The notes below the pieces were generated by a model, which did not search any database, was not told where the DNA came from, and saw only the letters and a program-made list of their open reading frames with translations. Shown here in pieces: positions 28,235 to 38,893 of a stretch of 64,000 bases of DNA (the first letter of the stretch is position 1; every line of letters begins with the position of its first letter). Source of the DNA: Paralcaligenes sp. KSB-10 (GTDB lineage: Bacteria > Pseudomonadota > Gammaproteobacteria > Burkholderiales > Burkholderiaceae_B); NCBI RefSeq assembly GCF_021266465.1, contig NZ_CP089848.1, positions 3,286,001 through 3,350,000 of the forward strand, written 5' to 3'. A program made the translations under genes and the position numbers.

Positions 28235-30118
28235 ATGACTTTCGTGGGCGACCACCAGTACGTCGAACCGGTGTCCCGGCGGGGCCTGTCTCCGCAGGAC
28301 GTCGCAGGCGTCCTGCTGGCCGGCTTCGATCGCCACTATTCCTTGTTCCGCTATAGCGCCCAGCGCGCCAAATCCCTATTCGAATCGGGCAACTGGCGCA
28401 GCATCCAGCAGCTCTCGCGCGAACGCATCGAATACTACGACACACGGGTACACGAATGCGCGACCACCCTGTATGCCGCCCTCAAAGGCAGCGATGCCAG
28501 CCCGGCGGGAGCCTCGGCGCAGCAAAGCCTGACCCGCGCGCAGCTTGATTTCTGGCAAGCCGTCAAAGCCGAATTCATCGGCCTTCTGCTGGGCCACAAG
28601 CAACCCGAATGCGCCGAAACCTTTTTCAACTCGGTATCGTGCCGGATTCTGCACCGCGATTACTTCCATAACGACTTCCTGTTCGTACGGCCCGCCGTGG
28701 CTACCGAATACATCGACAGCAAAGTCCCCTCCTACCGGGTCTATTACCCCAATGCCGAGGGGCTGGAACAGTCGATCATCAGCATGGTGGCCGATTTCGG
28801 CCTGGCGGCGCCCTTTGCCGATCTGCCCGCCGACGCGCGCAAGCTGGCACGCATGGCCATCCGCCAGCTTGGGCGCGCCCTGGTCAAAGACGGCGGGCGG
28901 CGCATTTCGCCCGACTGCCAGATCCACGTCCTGAACTCGCTGTTTTTCAGGAACAAAGGGGCTTATATTGTCGGACGGCTTATCAATCAGAGCGCGATTT
29001 ACCCATTTGCCATCGCCCTGCTGCACACCCCTTCAGGGCATATAAGCCTGGATGCCCTGCTGCATTCCAGCGACGACCTGAGCACGCTGTTCAGTTTTAC
29101 CCGGGCATACTTCCTGGTCGATATGGAAACGCCCGCGGCCTATGTGCATTTCCTGAACACCCTGCTGCCGCGCAAACCCAAGGCCGAGCTCTACACCACC
29201 CTAGGCTTGCAAAAACAGGGCAAGACCCTGTTCTATCGCGATTTCCTGCATCATCTGTCGCACTCGCACGATGCCTTCGATGTCGCTCCGGGTATCAAGG
29301 GCATGGTCATGACCGTGTTCACCTTGCCGTCCTACCCTTATGTCTTCAAGCTCATCCGCGATCGCATCAACAAGGAAGGCATGGATCACGCCACAGTGCG
29401 CCGCAAATACCAGATGGTCAAAATACACGACCGTGTGGGGCGCATGGCCGATACCTGGGAATACTCGCAGGTCGCGCTGCCGCGCGCGCGCTGCTCGCAG
29501 GCCTTGCTCGACGAACTGCGCAGTCAGGTTCCGAGCCTGTTCGAAGAAAACGCCGATACCATCATCTTGCGCCACGTTTATATCGAACGGCGCATGACCC
29601 CGCTCAACCTGTACCTGGCGCGCGCCTCCGATGCCGCGCTGGACGCCGCCGTCAGGCAGTATGGCGATGCCATACGCGAATTGGCGGCCGCCAATATCTT
29701 CCCGGGCGACATGCTCTTCAAGAACTTCGGCGTCACTCGCCTGGGCCGCATCGTCTTCTACGACTATGACGAAATCCAACGCATGACGGAAATGAACTTC
29801 CGCCGCATTCCGCCCGCCCCCAACGAAGAAGCCGAACTGTCGGGCGAACCCTGGTATCCGGTCGGCGCCAACGATGTCTTCCCTGAGGAATTCCGTTATT
29901 TTCTGCTGGGCGACCCCCGCGTGCGCGGCGCTTTCCTGAAGTATCACGCCGAACTGCTGGAAGCCGGCTGGTGGCAGGCTTGCCGCGATCGGGCGACGCA
30001 AGGACGCATCGAGGATATTTTCCCTTACGATAACAACCGTCGGCTGCATCGCGCGGCCGCTTCGAATATTCCACTTACAACCACAAGCACGCCGCTTCAA
30101 GGAGCTAATCATGTCTGA
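28235..30118 (+). CDS. aceK: Isocitrate dehydrogenase kinase/phosphatase
   Basis: 627 residues, slightly longer than E. coli AceK. The N-terminal regulatory domain begins LSPQDVAGVLLAGFDRHY. The kinase domain has the ATP-loop APGIKGMVM and catalytic elements around LFKNFGVTRLGRIVFYDYDE. AceK phosphorylates isocitrate dehydrogenase to divert flux into the glyoxylate shunt. It is embedded between liuA and the thiolase, overlaps the latter by 8 bases, and no aceA or aceB is in the window. This placement fits a diet of acetyl-CoA-yielding substrates. Confidence 0.93.
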   Translation: MTFVGDHQYVEPVSRRGLSPQDVAGVLLAGFDRHYSLFRYSAQRAKSLFESGNWRSIQQLSRERIEYYDTRVHECATTLYAALKGSDASPAGASAQQSLTRAQLDFWQAVKAEFIGLLLGHKQPECAETFFNSVSCRILHRDYFHNDFLFVRPAVATEYIDSKVPSYRVYYPNAEGLEQSIISMVADFGLAAPFADLPADARKLARMAIRQLGRALVKDGGRRISPDCQIHVLNSLFFRNKGAYIVGRLINQSAIYPFAIALLHTPSGHISLDALLHSSDDLSTLFSFTRAYFLVDMETPAAYVHFLNTLLPRKPKAELYTTLGLQKQGKTLFYRDFLHHLSHSHDAFDVAPGIKGMVMTVFTLPSYPYVFKLIRDRINKEGMDHATVRRKYQMVKIHDRVGRMADTWEYSQVALPRARCSQALLDELRSQVPSLFEENADTIILRHVYIERRMTPLNLYLARASDAALDAAVRQYGDAIRELAAANIFPGDMLFKNFGVTRLGRIVFYDYDEIQRMTEMNFRRIPPAPNEEAELSGEPWYPVGANDVFPEEFRYFLLGDPRVRGAFLKYHAELLEAGWWQACRDRATQGRIEDIFPYDNNRRLHRAAASNIPLTTTSTPLQGANHV

Positions 30119-31292
30119 TCCCATCGTTATAGTCTCGGTTGCACGTACCCCCATGGGCGGTATGTTGGGCAGCCTGTCCGGCCTGGCCGGGCACGAGCTG
30201 GGCGCCGTTGTCATCAAAGCCGCGGTCGAACGCGCCGGCATTTCCGGCGAAGCCGTCGACGAAGTCATCATGGGCAACGTGCTGCAAGCCGGACAGGGCC
30301 AGGCGCCGGCCCGCCAGGCCGCGCTCGGCGCCGGCCTGCCGCTGGGCGTGGGCTGCACCACCGTGCACAAAGTCTGCGGCTCCGGACTCAAGGCCGCCAT
30401 GTTCGGCCACGACCTGCTCGTGGCCGGCAGTGCCGATGTCGTCGTGGCCGGCGGCCAGGAGAGCATGAGCAATGCTCCCTACTTGCTGCTGCGCGGCCGC
30501 CAGGGTTACCGCTATGGCCACTCCACGGTGTACGACCACATGGCCCTGGACGGCCTCGAAGACGCCTACAAGCGCGGCACGGCCATGGGCGTTTTCGCCG
30601 AAGACTGCGCGGCCAAATACACTTTCACGCGCGAACAGCAAGACGCCTTCTCGCTCGAATCGCTGCGCCGCGCCCGCGCCGCCACCGCGGACGGCAGCTT
30701 CAAATGGGAGATCGCACCCGTAACCATCGCCGGCCGCAAAGGCGATACCGTTTTCGATACCGACGAAGCCCCCACCAAGGCCATGCCCGAGAAAATCCCC
30801 ACGCTCAAGCCGGCATTCAAAAAAGACGGCACGGTCACCGCGGCGAATTCGTCCTCGATTTCCGACGGCGCCGCCGCCATGGTGCTGATGCGCGCCTCGA
30901 CAGCCCAAAAACTGGGCGCCAAACCGCTGGCGCGCATTGTGGCCCATACCCAGCACTCGCAGGAACCCGGCTGGTTCACCACCGCGCCGGTTGGCGCCAT
31001 GCAAAAACTCTTCGCCAAGACCGGCTGGGCCGCGGGCGATGTCGATCTCTACGAAATCAACGAAGCTTTCGCGGTCGTCACCATGGCTGCCATGGTCGAG
31101 CTCAAGCTGCCTCACGACAAGGTCAATATCCACGGCGGCGCCACAGCCCTGGGCCATCCCATAGGCGCATCCGGTGCGCGACTGGTCACCACACTGATCG
31201 GCGCTTTGCGCAAGACCGGAGGCAAGCGCGGCGTGGCCTCGCTGTGTATCGGCGGCGGCGAAGCCGTGGCCATGGCCATCGAAATGCTGTAG
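30111..31292 (+). CDS. Acetyl-CoA C-acetyltransferase
   Basis: 393 residues, a thiolase. The nucleophile Cys is in [13 protein letters not shown]; the C-terminal signatures [16 protein letters not shown] and the CxGGG motif (CIGGGE) are all present, so the enzyme should be active. It makes or cleaves acetoacetyl-CoA; in this cluster it would handle acetoacetate from HMG-CoA cleavage. The ATG overlaps aceK by 8 bases, so translation is coupled. A hairpin with a U-tract separates it from liuB. Confidence 0.93.
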   Translation: MSDPIVIVSVARTPMGGMLGSLSGLAGHELGAVVIKAAVERAGISGEAVDEVIMGNVLQAGQGQAPARQAALGAGLPLGVGCTTVHKVCGSGLKAAMFGHDLLVAGSADVVVAGGQESMSNAPYLLLRGRQGYRYGHSTVYDHMALDGLEDAYKRGTAMGVFAEDCAAKYTFTREQQDAFSLESLRRARAATADGSFKWEIAPVTIAGRKGDTVFDTDEAPTKAMPEKIPTLKPAFKKDGTVTAANSSSISDGAAAMVLMRASTAQKLGAKPLARIVAHTQHSQEPGWFTTAPVGAMQKLFAKTGWAAGDVDLYEINEAFAVVTMAAMVELKLPHDKVNIHGGATALGHPIGASGARLVTTLIGALRKTGGKRGVASLCIGGGEAVAMAIEML

Positions 31293-31301
31293 TGCTGCGA
31301 C

Positions 31302-31336
31302 GGATGCCGCCTGGAGCGGCATCCGCCCTATTTTTA
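31302..31336 (+). terminator. Intra-operon intrinsic terminator/attenuator
   Basis: Perfect 10-bp stem CGGATGCCGC (31302-31311) / GCGGCATCCG (31317-31326), loop CTGGA, then CCCTA and five T. It stands between the thiolase stop and liuB, whose ribosome site AGGA begins at the end of the U-tract. Partial read-through would lower liuBD expression relative to liuA-aceK-thiolase. Confidence 0.75.
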
Positions 31337-31345
31337 GGAATGACA

Positions 31346-32953
31346 ATGCCCGTTATTGAGTCCCGGATCAATCCGCGATCGCAAGCGTTCGCCGACAACG
31401 CCCAAGCTATGCAAGAGCAGGTCGACGACCTGCAAAAACAATTGGCGCATACGGCGCTGGGCGGCAGCGAAGCCGCCCGCGCCAAACATGTGGCGCGCGG
31501 CAAGCTGCTGCCGCGCGAACGCGTTGAACGGCTGCTCGATCCGGGCACGCCTTTTCTTGAACTCTCGCCGCTGGCGGCGCACAACGTCTACAACAACGCG
31601 GCCCCCGGCGCCGGAGTCATTACCGGAATCGGGCGCGTATCGGGCACGGAATGCGTCGTCGTCTGCAACGACGCTACGGTCAAAGGCGGCACCTACTACC
31701 CCCTGACCGTCAAGAAACATCTGCGCGCCCAGGAAATCGCCCAGCAAAACAGGCTGCCCTGCGTTTATCTGGTCGACTCGGGCGGCGCCAACCTGCCCAA
31801 CCAGGACGAGGTCTTCCCCGACCGGGATCACTTCGGCCGCATCTTCTACAACCAGGCCACCATGTCGGCGCAGGGCATCGCGCAGATCGCGGTAGTCATG
31901 GGGTCGTGCACGGCCGGCGGCGCCTACGTGCCCGCCATGAGCGACGAATCCATCATCGTCAAGAACCAGGGCACGATCTTCCTGGGCGGCCCGCCGCTGG
32001 TCAAGGCGGCCACCGGCGAGGAAGTCACAGCCGAGGATCTGGGCGGCGGCGACGTGCATACCCGGCTGTCGGGAGTCGCCGATCACCTGGCCAATAACGA
32101 TCTGCATGCGCTCCAACTGGCGCGCAGCGCCATAGGCCGGCTCAACCATCACAAGCCGGTGCAGTTGCGGCGCAAACCGTTCAGCGAACCGCTGTACGAT
32201 CCCCGGGAACTGAACGGAATCATCCCCAAGGACACCCGCAAGCCTTACGATGTGCGCGAGGTCATCGCCCGTATCGTCGACGGCTCGGAGTTCGACGAAT
32301 TCAAGACGCGCTACGGCACGACGCTGGTTACCGGTTTTGCACACATACACGGTATGCCGGTGGGCATTATTGCCAATAACGGCATCCTGTTTTCCGAAGC
32401 GGCGCAAAAAGGCACGCACTTCATCGAGCTCTGCTGCCAGCGCAAGATTCCGCTGGTGTTCTTGCAGAACATCACAGGCTTCATGGTGGGAAGAAAATAC
32501 GAAAACGAGGGCATCGCGCGCCATGGCGCGAAAATGGTCACGGCTGTGTCGACCGCCGCGGTGCCCAAATTCACCGTCCTGATCGGCGGCTCGTTCGGGG
32601 CCGGCAATTACGGCATGTGCGGCCGGGCTTTCGGCCCCAGGCTGCTGTTCATGTGGCCCAACGCGCGCATCTCGGTAATGGGCGGCGAGCAGGCAGCCAG
32701 TGTACTGGCCACGGTGCGGCGCGACGGCATCGAAGCCAAAGGCGGATCCTGGAGCGCCGAAGAAGAAGAGAACTTCAAAGCGCCCCTGCGCGAACAATAC
32801 GAAAAAGAAGGGCATCCCTATTACTCCACCGCCCGCTTGTGGGATGACGGCATCATCCAGCCCGCCGATACGCGTCGTGTGCTGGCGCTGGGCCTGTCGG
32901 CCGCGCTGAACGCGCCCATCGAAGACACACGTTTCGGCGTGTTCAGAATGTAA
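31346..32953 (+). CDS. liuB: 3-Methylcrotonyl-CoA carboxylase, beta subunit
   Basis: 535 residues, the carboxyltransferase subunit. Both crotonase-type carboxyltransferase halves are present ([39 protein letters not shown]). The segment [15 protein letters not shown] is typical of MCC rather than propionyl-CoA carboxylase. It transfers CO2 from biotin to 3-methylcrotonyl-CoA. The second of two close ATGs (31346) is chosen, 6 bases after AGGA. liuD follows at 15 bp. Confidence 0.93.
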   Translation: MPVIESRINPRSQAFADNAQAMQEQVDDLQKQLAHTALGGSEAARAKHVARGKLLPRERVERLLDPGTPFLELSPLAAHNVYNNAAPGAGVITGIGRVSGTECVVVCNDATVKGGTYYPLTVKKHLRAQEIAQQNRLPCVYLVDSGGANLPNQDEVFPDRDHFGRIFYNQATMSAQGIAQIAVVMGSCTAGGAYVPAMSDESIIVKNQGTIFLGGPPLVKAATGEEVTAEDLGGGDVHTRLSGVADHLANNDLHALQLARSAIGRLNHHKPVQLRRKPFSEPLYDPRELNGIIPKDTRKPYDVREVIARIVDGSEFDEFKTRYGTTLVTGFAHIHGMPVGIIANNGILFSEAAQKGTHFIELCCQRKIPLVFLQNITGFMVGRKYENEGIARHGAKMVTAVSTAAVPKFTVLIGGSFGAGNYGMCGRAFGPRLLFMWPNARISVMGGEQAASVLATVRRDGIEAKGGSWSAEEEENFKAPLREQYEKEGHPYYSTARLWDDGIIQPADTRRVLALGLSAALNAPIEDTRFGVFRM

Positions 32954-32968
32954 TTCCAAGGAGTCCTT

Positions 32969-34990
32969 GTGTTTACCACCCTCTTGATTGCCAATCGCGG
33001 CGAGATCGCCTGCCGTGTCGCCGCCACCGCCCACCGCCTTGGCCTGCGCACCGTGGCGGTCTATTCCGACGCCGACGCCAATGCGCGCCACGTTGCCGCC
33101 TGCGACGCGGCTGTACATATCGGCGGATCCGAGCCCCGCGCCAGCTACCTGCGCGCCGATGCCATCCTTGAAGCCGCCCGACAAACCGGTGCCCAGGCCA
33201 TCCACCCCGGCTATGGCTTTCTATCCGAGAATGAAGGCTTTGCCCAGGCCTGCGCCAAGGCGGGCATTATCTTCGTCGGTCCGCCCACCGGCGCGATTGC
33301 CGCCATGGGCAGCAAATCGGCCGCCAAGACTCTCATGGGCAAAGCGGGCGTGCCGCTGGTTCCGGGCTATCACGGCGATAAGCAGGACCCAGGCTTTCTG
33401 CAGTCCGAGGCCGACGCCATGGGCTATCCGGTGCTGATCAAGGCCAGTGCGGGAGGCGGGGGCAAAGGCATGCGCATCGTGGAAAGCAGCGCCGCCTTTG
33501 CCGACGCGCTTGCCTCCTGCAAGCGCGAAGCCGCCAGCAGTTTCGGCGATGACAAGGTGCTGCTCGAGCGCTATCTGCAAAAACCGCGCCACATCGAAAT
33601 CCAGGTGTTTGCCGACACGCACGGCAACTGTGTGTACTTGTTCGAACGCGACTGCTCGGTCCAGCGCCGCCATCAAAAAGTCATCGAAGAAGCCCCCGCC
33701 CCCGGCATGAGCGAAGCGCGGCGCCGCGCCATGGGCGAGGCGGCCGTTGCCGCCGCGCGCGCCGTCAATTATGTCGGCGCGGGCACGGTCGAATTCATTG
33801 CCGAACCCGATGGCCGTTTCTATTTCATGGAAATGAATACGCGCCTGCAAGTCGAACACCCCGTGACTGAAATGATTACCGGGCACGATCTGGTCGAATG
33901 GCAATTGCGTGTGGCCGCCGGCGAGCCGCTGCCGCTCACCCAGGACCAGTTGAGCATCAACGGGCACGCCATCGAAGCGCGCATTTACGCCGAGAATCCC
34001 GAAAAAGGATTCCTGCCCTCCATAGGCACGCTGTCGGCCCTGAATTTTCCGCCGCATGCCGCATTCCAGAACGGCGATATCCGGGTCGATGGCGGTGTGC
34101 GGGCCGGCGACACCATCAGCCCCTTTTACGATCCCATGATCGCCAAACTCATCGTGCGCGGCGCCGACCGCGACCAGGCCCGCGCGCGCATGATCCAGGC
34201 GCTCGGTGAAATTCAAAGCGTGGGGGTGAACACCAATATCGCCTTTCTGCGCCGCCTCATGGGCGACCCGGCCTTTGCCGCCGCCGATCTCGATACCGGC
34301 CTTATCGAACGTCAGCACGATTCGCTGTTTCCCGCCGCGGAAAACGCTCCACTCAGCACCCTGGCGCTCGCCGCGGCCGCCCTGCTGGCCGACCAGGGGC
34401 TGGGCTCCTCTACCTTGCATGCGAATGTGGTGCATGCCGATCCCTGGGCCCAGACCGATGGCTGGCGCATTGCGAGCCTCTACCAGCGGCCCTTTACATT
34501 GATCGATAACGACGCCGTGCACGAACTGCGCGTCGGCCGCAATGGCGAACACTGGTCCTGCAGCGACGCCACCGGCACACAGGCTTTCGAATGGCGTGCC
34601 GAAGGACTTGCGCCCAAGCAGTATCGGCTGCGCATTCGTCTCGATGGCGTCGATACCTCGGGGGTCGTGGTTTTGCATGGCGATCATGCTCATGTGTTCG
34701 TTGCCGGCGGCGTACGCGTGCTGCAGGTCCGCGATGCGGTTGCCCATCCCCAGGATGAGGGCAATGTGCACCAGGGCGGCCTGACCGCGCCGATGCCGGG
34801 CAAGATTATCTCGATTGCCGTCAAGGCAGGAGATACCGTCAAAAGCGGCGACGCCCTGATGGTCATGGAGGCCATGAAAATGGAGCATACGATACATGCG
34901 CCTGGCAATGGCACGGTGCAGGAGTTGTTCTTTGCTGTCGGCGATCAGGTTGGCGACGGTGTGGAGCTGATCGCCATCGCTGCCGCATAG
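32969..34990 (+). CDS. liuD: 3-Methylcrotonyl-CoA carboxylase, alpha subunit
   Basis: 673 residues. An N-terminal biotin carboxylase domain (LLIANRGEIACRV; ATP-grasp GGGGKGMRIV; EMNTRLQVEH) is followed by a linker and a C-terminal biotinyl domain with the biotin site VMEAMKMEH. It starts at GTG, with AAGGAG 5 bases upstream. It carboxylates biotin using ATP and bicarbonate, supplying LiuB. The liuC (methylglutaconyl-CoA hydratase) and liuE (HMG-CoA lyase) genes usual in this cluster are absent here. Downstream is a gene-free kilobase with type B copy 2. Confidence 0.92.
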   Translation: MFTTLLIANRGEIACRVAATAHRLGLRTVAVYSDADANARHVAACDAAVHIGGSEPRASYLRADAILEAARQTGAQAIHPGYGFLSENEGFAQACAKAGIIFVGPPTGAIAAMGSKSAAKTLMGKAGVPLVPGYHGDKQDPGFLQSEADAMGYPVLIKASAGGGGKGMRIVESSAAFADALASCKREAASSFGDDKVLLERYLQKPRHIEIQVFADTHGNCVYLFERDCSVQRRHQKVIEEAPAPGMSEARRRAMGEAAVAAARAVNYVGAGTVEFIAEPDGRFYFMEMNTRLQVEHPVTEMITGHDLVEWQLRVAAGEPLPLTQDQLSINGHAIEARIYAENPEKGFLPSIGTLSALNFPPHAAFQNGDIRVDGGVRAGDTISPFYDPMIAKLIVRGADRDQARARMIQALGEIQSVGVNTNIAFLRRLMGDPAFAAADLDTGLIERQHDSLFPAAENAPLSTLALAAAALLADQGLGSSTLHANVVHADPWAQTDGWRIASLYQRPFTLIDNDAVHELRVGRNGEHWSCSDATGTQAFEWRAEGLAPKQYRLRIRLDGVDTSGVVVLHGDHAHVFVAGGVRVLQVRDAVAHPQDEGNVHQGGLTAPMPGKIISIAVKAGDTVKSGDALMVMEAMKMEHTIHAPGNGTVQELFFAVGDQVGDGVELIAIAAA

Positions 34991-35082
34991 ACAGGGGCTG
35001 ATCGCCTGCATTGTGATTTTTTATGCGAGGCTTTAGCGCATTTTTGGTTTTGAGTGTTTATGGCATTCGACGTTTTGGTATT

Positions 35083-35769
35083 TAAAGACGCCGTCTATCG
35101 GGGCTTGGGGTCAGGGCCGGCACGGCGTGCTTGATCCGGATCTACCTCGTCCAGGCGGGCGTCGGGCCAAACTCGCTACGCCGCTGGCGCGGCTACGCTC
35201 AAACATGGCCCGCCGAAAGCCCCCGCCTTCCCTACGGTAGCATCCGGCGCACGCCTTACGCCGGTCCTGACCCCAAGCCCCGATAGACGGCTCACGTAAT
35301 GGCATGCCTGGAACTGCATCACGGGATGTCCGGAATTAACGTGCTTGCACCTACCGTTAATGGGCCTGCACCCCTAGAACCGTTAACGTGCCCGCACTCA
35401 TGCCTCCATCACGTGGCCACATCTACCTCGATTGACGACTGGATGTACTAAAAGCACCCACCGCTTCAATGTAGTCTGTGATTGGCTCAACGCAGCTTCC
35501 CCAATGTATACCTCGATGCATTCCCGTAACGCAAGCCGCAGGGTGGGCGGTGCGGTGTAGTCCGGCGGTAGTCCAGCGCCGGGTGCTGACGAAGGGAAGG
35601 CGGGGGCTTTCGGCGGGCGCTGTCTGAGTGGCGCCCCGCACCGCGGGGCGACGCGAGTTCGCCCGACGCCCGCCTGGACGAGGCAGACCCGGGCAGTCGG
35701 GGTGCGCAGCACCACGACCGCTGGACGTGCCGGACTACACCGCACCGCCCACCCTGCGGCGTCTTTATA
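35083..35769. repeat. Type B composite palindromic element, copy 2
   Basis: Inverted relative to copy 1: B2 comes first (arms 35091-35121 and 35260-35290, 1 mismatch), then a 245-bp spacer, then B1 (arms 35536-35566 and 35729-35759, perfect). The ends carry the same AAAGACGCCG inverted termini. B1 has an apical hairpin CGCCCCGC-ACC-GCGGGGCG near 35632. The B1 stem differs from copies 1 and 3 by paired changes. The whole gap 34991-35965 has no gene: 34991-35082 and 35774-35930 are T-rich or A-rich flanks partly shared with copy 1. Confidence 0.88.
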
Positions 35770-35947
35770 GAATTACCATCACGCCCACACAGACAACGCA
35801 GTCAAAGCGAATAGATCAAGCCAGTAAAAAGGCAGCCCAAATTCACAACCCAAGCCTAAAAACAGCTCAAAACAAAAACCACAGAAACACGTCCAGCACC
35901 GTCAACACTAGAACCAAAAAACGTTTTAGAATAGCGCACCATTAAAA

Positions 35948-35962
35948 TAGAAATAATTCTCG
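35948..35962. promoter_or_regulatory. Weak Fur-like box
   Basis: TAGAAATAATTCTCG directly precedes the DUF2946 start. It shares the AATAATT core with the bfd Fur box but matches only about 9 of 14 consensus positions. It could link the metal-uptake genes to iron; alternatively it is just AT-rich promoter sequence. Confidence 0.35.
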
Positions 35963-35965
35963 TTC

Positions 35966-36352
35966 ATGTCGTTTCGTTCGCACCGTAAGCTGACTGCCTG
36001 GCTCGGGCTGCTTGCCATCTGGCTCGGCCTGCTCATGCCTATCGCATCGCAAAGCGTGCAAAGGCACCACGACCCGGACCTGAAACTTTCATTCTGCTTT
36101 CCCGACGGCAAGCAGGACATTCACCTCGCTACCCCCGACTCACACCAAGACACGCACCAGTCCCACGACTGGAAGGCTTGCGGCTATTGCGGGCTGCTGG
36201 CCCTGCACATGCCGCTGGCCCATGCCGCCACCCTGGTGGTGGATACCCCCGATCGGCAAGTTTCCCTCCCGCCTTCGGCCAGCCTGGTTGTCGATCTACC
36301 GCTGGCGCACACACCGGCCTTTCCCCGCGCTCCGCCTCCCCTGTTTTCCTGA
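35966..36352 (+). CDS. DUF2946 protein
   Basis: 128 residues. An N-terminal hydrophobic segment (LTAWLGLLAIWLGLLMPIAS) serves as signal or anchor. A His/Asp-rich stretch follows (HLATPDSHQDTHQSHDW), then the family motif CGYCGLLALHMPL. DUF2946 proteins are small exported proteins often encoded next to TonB-dependent copper receptors, as here. The His and CxxC groups suggest metal contact. No clear Shine-Dalgarno sequence is present. The following 208 bp before the receptor gene hold no other gene. Confidence 0.8.
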   Translation: MSFRSHRKLTAWLGLLAIWLGLLMPIASQSVQRHHDPDLKLSFCFPDGKQDIHLATPDSHQDTHQSHDWKACGYCGLLALHMPLAHAATLVVDTPDRQVSLPPSASLVVDLPLAHTPAFPRAPPPLFS

Positions 36353-36560
36353 CATCGAGCCTTCGTTCCATACCCAAAAGCTTACAGGTATGGCTTGTCG
36401 TAATGAGCACGACACCGGCCAAATAATTCCATTTCAAAATCAATCGTGATCGCGACAGCAAAACGCTGACCGGTCCGTGCGTACGGCGGCCATGGCCGTA
36501 CTTGCTACGCATGAGCGCGATTCGACCGAAATGAAATAAGGCCGACTATGGAAAACAGCC

Positions 36561-38843
36561 ATGAATCGCACTACCCGCCGCCTCGCGCCCTGGGCCCTGC
36601 TGGGCCTTTTGCAGCACCCATGCACTTTCGCCGCCGCACCCGCAGATGAAACCACGCTTGCGCCGATAACCATTACCGGCCAAGCCACCGCCCCCTCGGG
36701 ACTGGACCCCCAGCTACCGGCCAGCACCCAGTCCGTGACCGCCAGGGATCTACAGCAAATCAACGTGGTCAACACCGAAGACGCAGTGAAATACCTGCCC
36801 AATTTTGCCATACGCAAGCGCTATATCGGCGACGCGAATTCCCTGATCTCGGTGCGTGGCACCAACAATTCGCAAAGCGCGCGCGGGCTGGTGTATGTCG
36901 ACGACATGCTGCTTAGCAACTTTCTGGGCAACTCCTATGGCTTTGCACCCAAATGGTCCATGGTCTTTCCGGACAATATCGAACGGGTCGACACATTCTA
37001 TGGCCCATTCTCGGCCCTGTATCCCGGCAACTCCATGGGGGCCACAGTCGCCATCACCACAAAAATGCCGAAAAAACTCGAGGCCACCGCCTCCGTGCAG
37101 GGCTTTTCGCAGCACTTCGATCAATTCGGCATGGACAGGAATTTCAATGGATCGCAATCCAGCGCCACGCTGGGAAACAAGATCGGCAATGCTTCGTTCC
37201 TGATCGGCATCGACCATTTGCAGAACACCAGCCAGCCCTTGCAGTTTGCCACGCCCCAAGCCGCCAACGGCGGCCAGCCCGGCGGTACTCCGGTAAGCGG
37301 GGCGCAATCCTACATCGACCAGTACGGCAAGCCGGGCGTCATCGCCGGCACCAGCAGCGAAGGTGTGGTCCACCTCGTGCAGGACCAGTTCAAGTTCAAG
37401 CTGGCCTATGACATTACACCCACCATACAGGCCGGCGCCTCGCTGAGTTACTGGAACCGCCGCTACAGAAACGACAACGAAAGCTTCCTGCGAGACCCCC
37501 AGGGCCAGGTAGTTTACGCGGGCCGCGTGAATATCGACGGCAGCGCCTACAACATCGATCCGGCCACGTTCGCCAACAGCGCCGGCCGCACCGAAAGCGC
37601 CCTGTACGGCCTGTCGCTCAAATCGCACCAGCAGCATGGCTGGAATTTTGCGGTCGATTTTTCGAGCTTCGACGTCCTGAGCGACACGCTAAGAACAGCC
37701 GCCGCGGGCGGCACCAATGCCGGCCCGGGCACCATCGAATCGACCCGCGGCAGCGGCTGGAACGCCCTGGACGCCAAGCTGAGCTATACGCCGGCAAGCG
37801 ACGCCCCCGGAGCGCACTGGATCACCGTGGGTTATCACTTCGACCGCTACCACCTCGACGACCAGGTCTTCAATACCGACGATTGGCAGACCGGCGGAAT
37901 GCAGGCGCCCAAGAACGCCTTTTTGGGCAGCACCGCCACCCAGGCCGTTTACGCGCAGGACGCCTGGAAATTCGCGTCGAAATGGACGCTGACCACAGGC
38001 CTGCGGGCGGAATCGTGGCGGGCCTACAGCGGTGCGCGCAGTGCGGGAGACGCAAGCGTGGGATACGGCAGTCGCCACGAGACGCATTATTCACCCAAGG
38101 CCTCGCTGGCGTACGCCGCCACCGACGACCTGACATTGCGCGCCTCGGTGGGCCGCGCCTACCGCTTTCCCACTGTCAGCGAATTGTTCCAGGGCAGCCT
38201 GTCGGGCCTGTCCATCGTCAACAACGACCCCAATCTGAAACCCGAAAGCACGCTCAGCAAAGAACTGGCGGCCGACTGGTATACGGATAGCGGCCTGTTC
38301 CACCTGGCCCTGTTCCAGGACGATGTCAAAGACACCCTGTATTCGCAGACCGACACCACCGTCATTCCCAACATCACCAATATCGAGAATATCGACCGGA
38401 TCCGCAACCGCGGCATCGAGATCAGCTACCAGGGCGAGAATGTCGCGGTCGCCGGTCTGGACCTGAGCGCCGGCGTAGGCTACACCCGCTCGAAAATACT
38501 GGAGAACTCGCGCAGCCCGGAAACCGAAGGCAACAACTTCCCGCGCGTTCCCTTGTGGCGCATCAACGCAGTCGCCACCTATCACTTCACTCAACAAACC
38601 GCCCTCACGCTGGCGGGACGGTATTCGGGCCGCCAATACAACACGCTGGCCAATACCGATATCAACCCGGACACCTACGGGGGAAGCAGCAGCTTCATGG
38701 TGTTCGATGCCAAGCTGCGATACCAGGTTTCAAGCCGCATCGAGGCAAGCCTGGGGGTCGACAATCTGTTCGACAAACGCGCCTATATCTATCACCCCTA
38801 TCCGGGCCGGACAATCTTTGCCGAACTCAAATTCAAGCTCTAG
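36561..38843 (+). CDS. TonB-dependent outer-membrane receptor
   Basis: 760 residues. A signal peptide (to about AAA, residue 26), TonB-box-like LAPITITG, a plug domain (about 50-170: LISVRGTNNSQSARGLVYVDD) and a 22-strand-type barrel to the end (VGYTRSKI; DNLFDKRAYIYHPYPGRT). The last residue is Leu rather than the usual aromatic. It imports a large or chelated substrate using TonB energy. The flanking DUF2946 and PepSY genes point to copper or iron; the ligand is not determined. Confidence 0.88.
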   Translation: MNRTTRRLAPWALLGLLQHPCTFAAAPADETTLAPITITGQATAPSGLDPQLPASTQSVTARDLQQINVVNTEDAVKYLPNFAIRKRYIGDANSLISVRGTNNSQSARGLVYVDDMLLSNFLGNSYGFAPKWSMVFPDNIERVDTFYGPFSALYPGNSMGATVAITTKMPKKLEATASVQGFSQHFDQFGMDRNFNGSQSSATLGNKIGNASFLIGIDHLQNTSQPLQFATPQAANGGQPGGTPVSGAQSYIDQYGKPGVIAGTSSEGVVHLVQDQFKFKLAYDITPTIQAGASLSYWNRRYRNDNESFLRDPQGQVVYAGRVNIDGSAYNIDPATFANSAGRTESALYGLSLKSHQQHGWNFAVDFSSFDVLSDTLRTAAAGGTNAGPGTIESTRGSGWNALDAKLSYTPASDAPGAHWITVGYHFDRYHLDDQVFNTDDWQTGGMQAPKNAFLGSTATQAVYAQDAWKFASKWTLTTGLRAESWRAYSGARSAGDASVGYGSRHETHYSPKASLAYAATDDLTLRASVGRAYRFPTVSELFQGSLSGLSIVNNDPNLKPESTLSKELAADWYTDSGLFHLALFQDDVKDTLYSQTDTTVIPNITNIENIDRIRNRGIEISYQGENVAVAGLDLSAGVGYTRSKILENSRSPETEGNNFPRVPLWRINAVATYHFTQQTALTLAGRYSGRQYNTLANTDINPDTYGGSSSFMVFDAKLRYQVSSRIEASLGVDNLFDKRAYIYHPYPGRTIFAELKFKL

Positions 38844-38893
38844 CCTTATGCCCGCAGGGGCCAAGCCCTTGCCCATACCGGGAACCCAATGAT

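Noticed and set aside
30704-31345. Upstream extension of the liuB frame overlapping the thiolase
   Set aside because: The segment is the out-of-frame reading of the thiolase; liuB begins at 31346 after its own AGGA.
31334-33205. Minus-strand frame of 623 codons opposite liuB
   Set aside because: It mirrors liuB coding bias and lacks recognisable motifs.
35398-35745. 115-codon minus-strand frame between liuD and the DUF2946 gene
   Set aside because: It lies entirely in type B copy 2 and mirrors frames in the other copies; not a gene.
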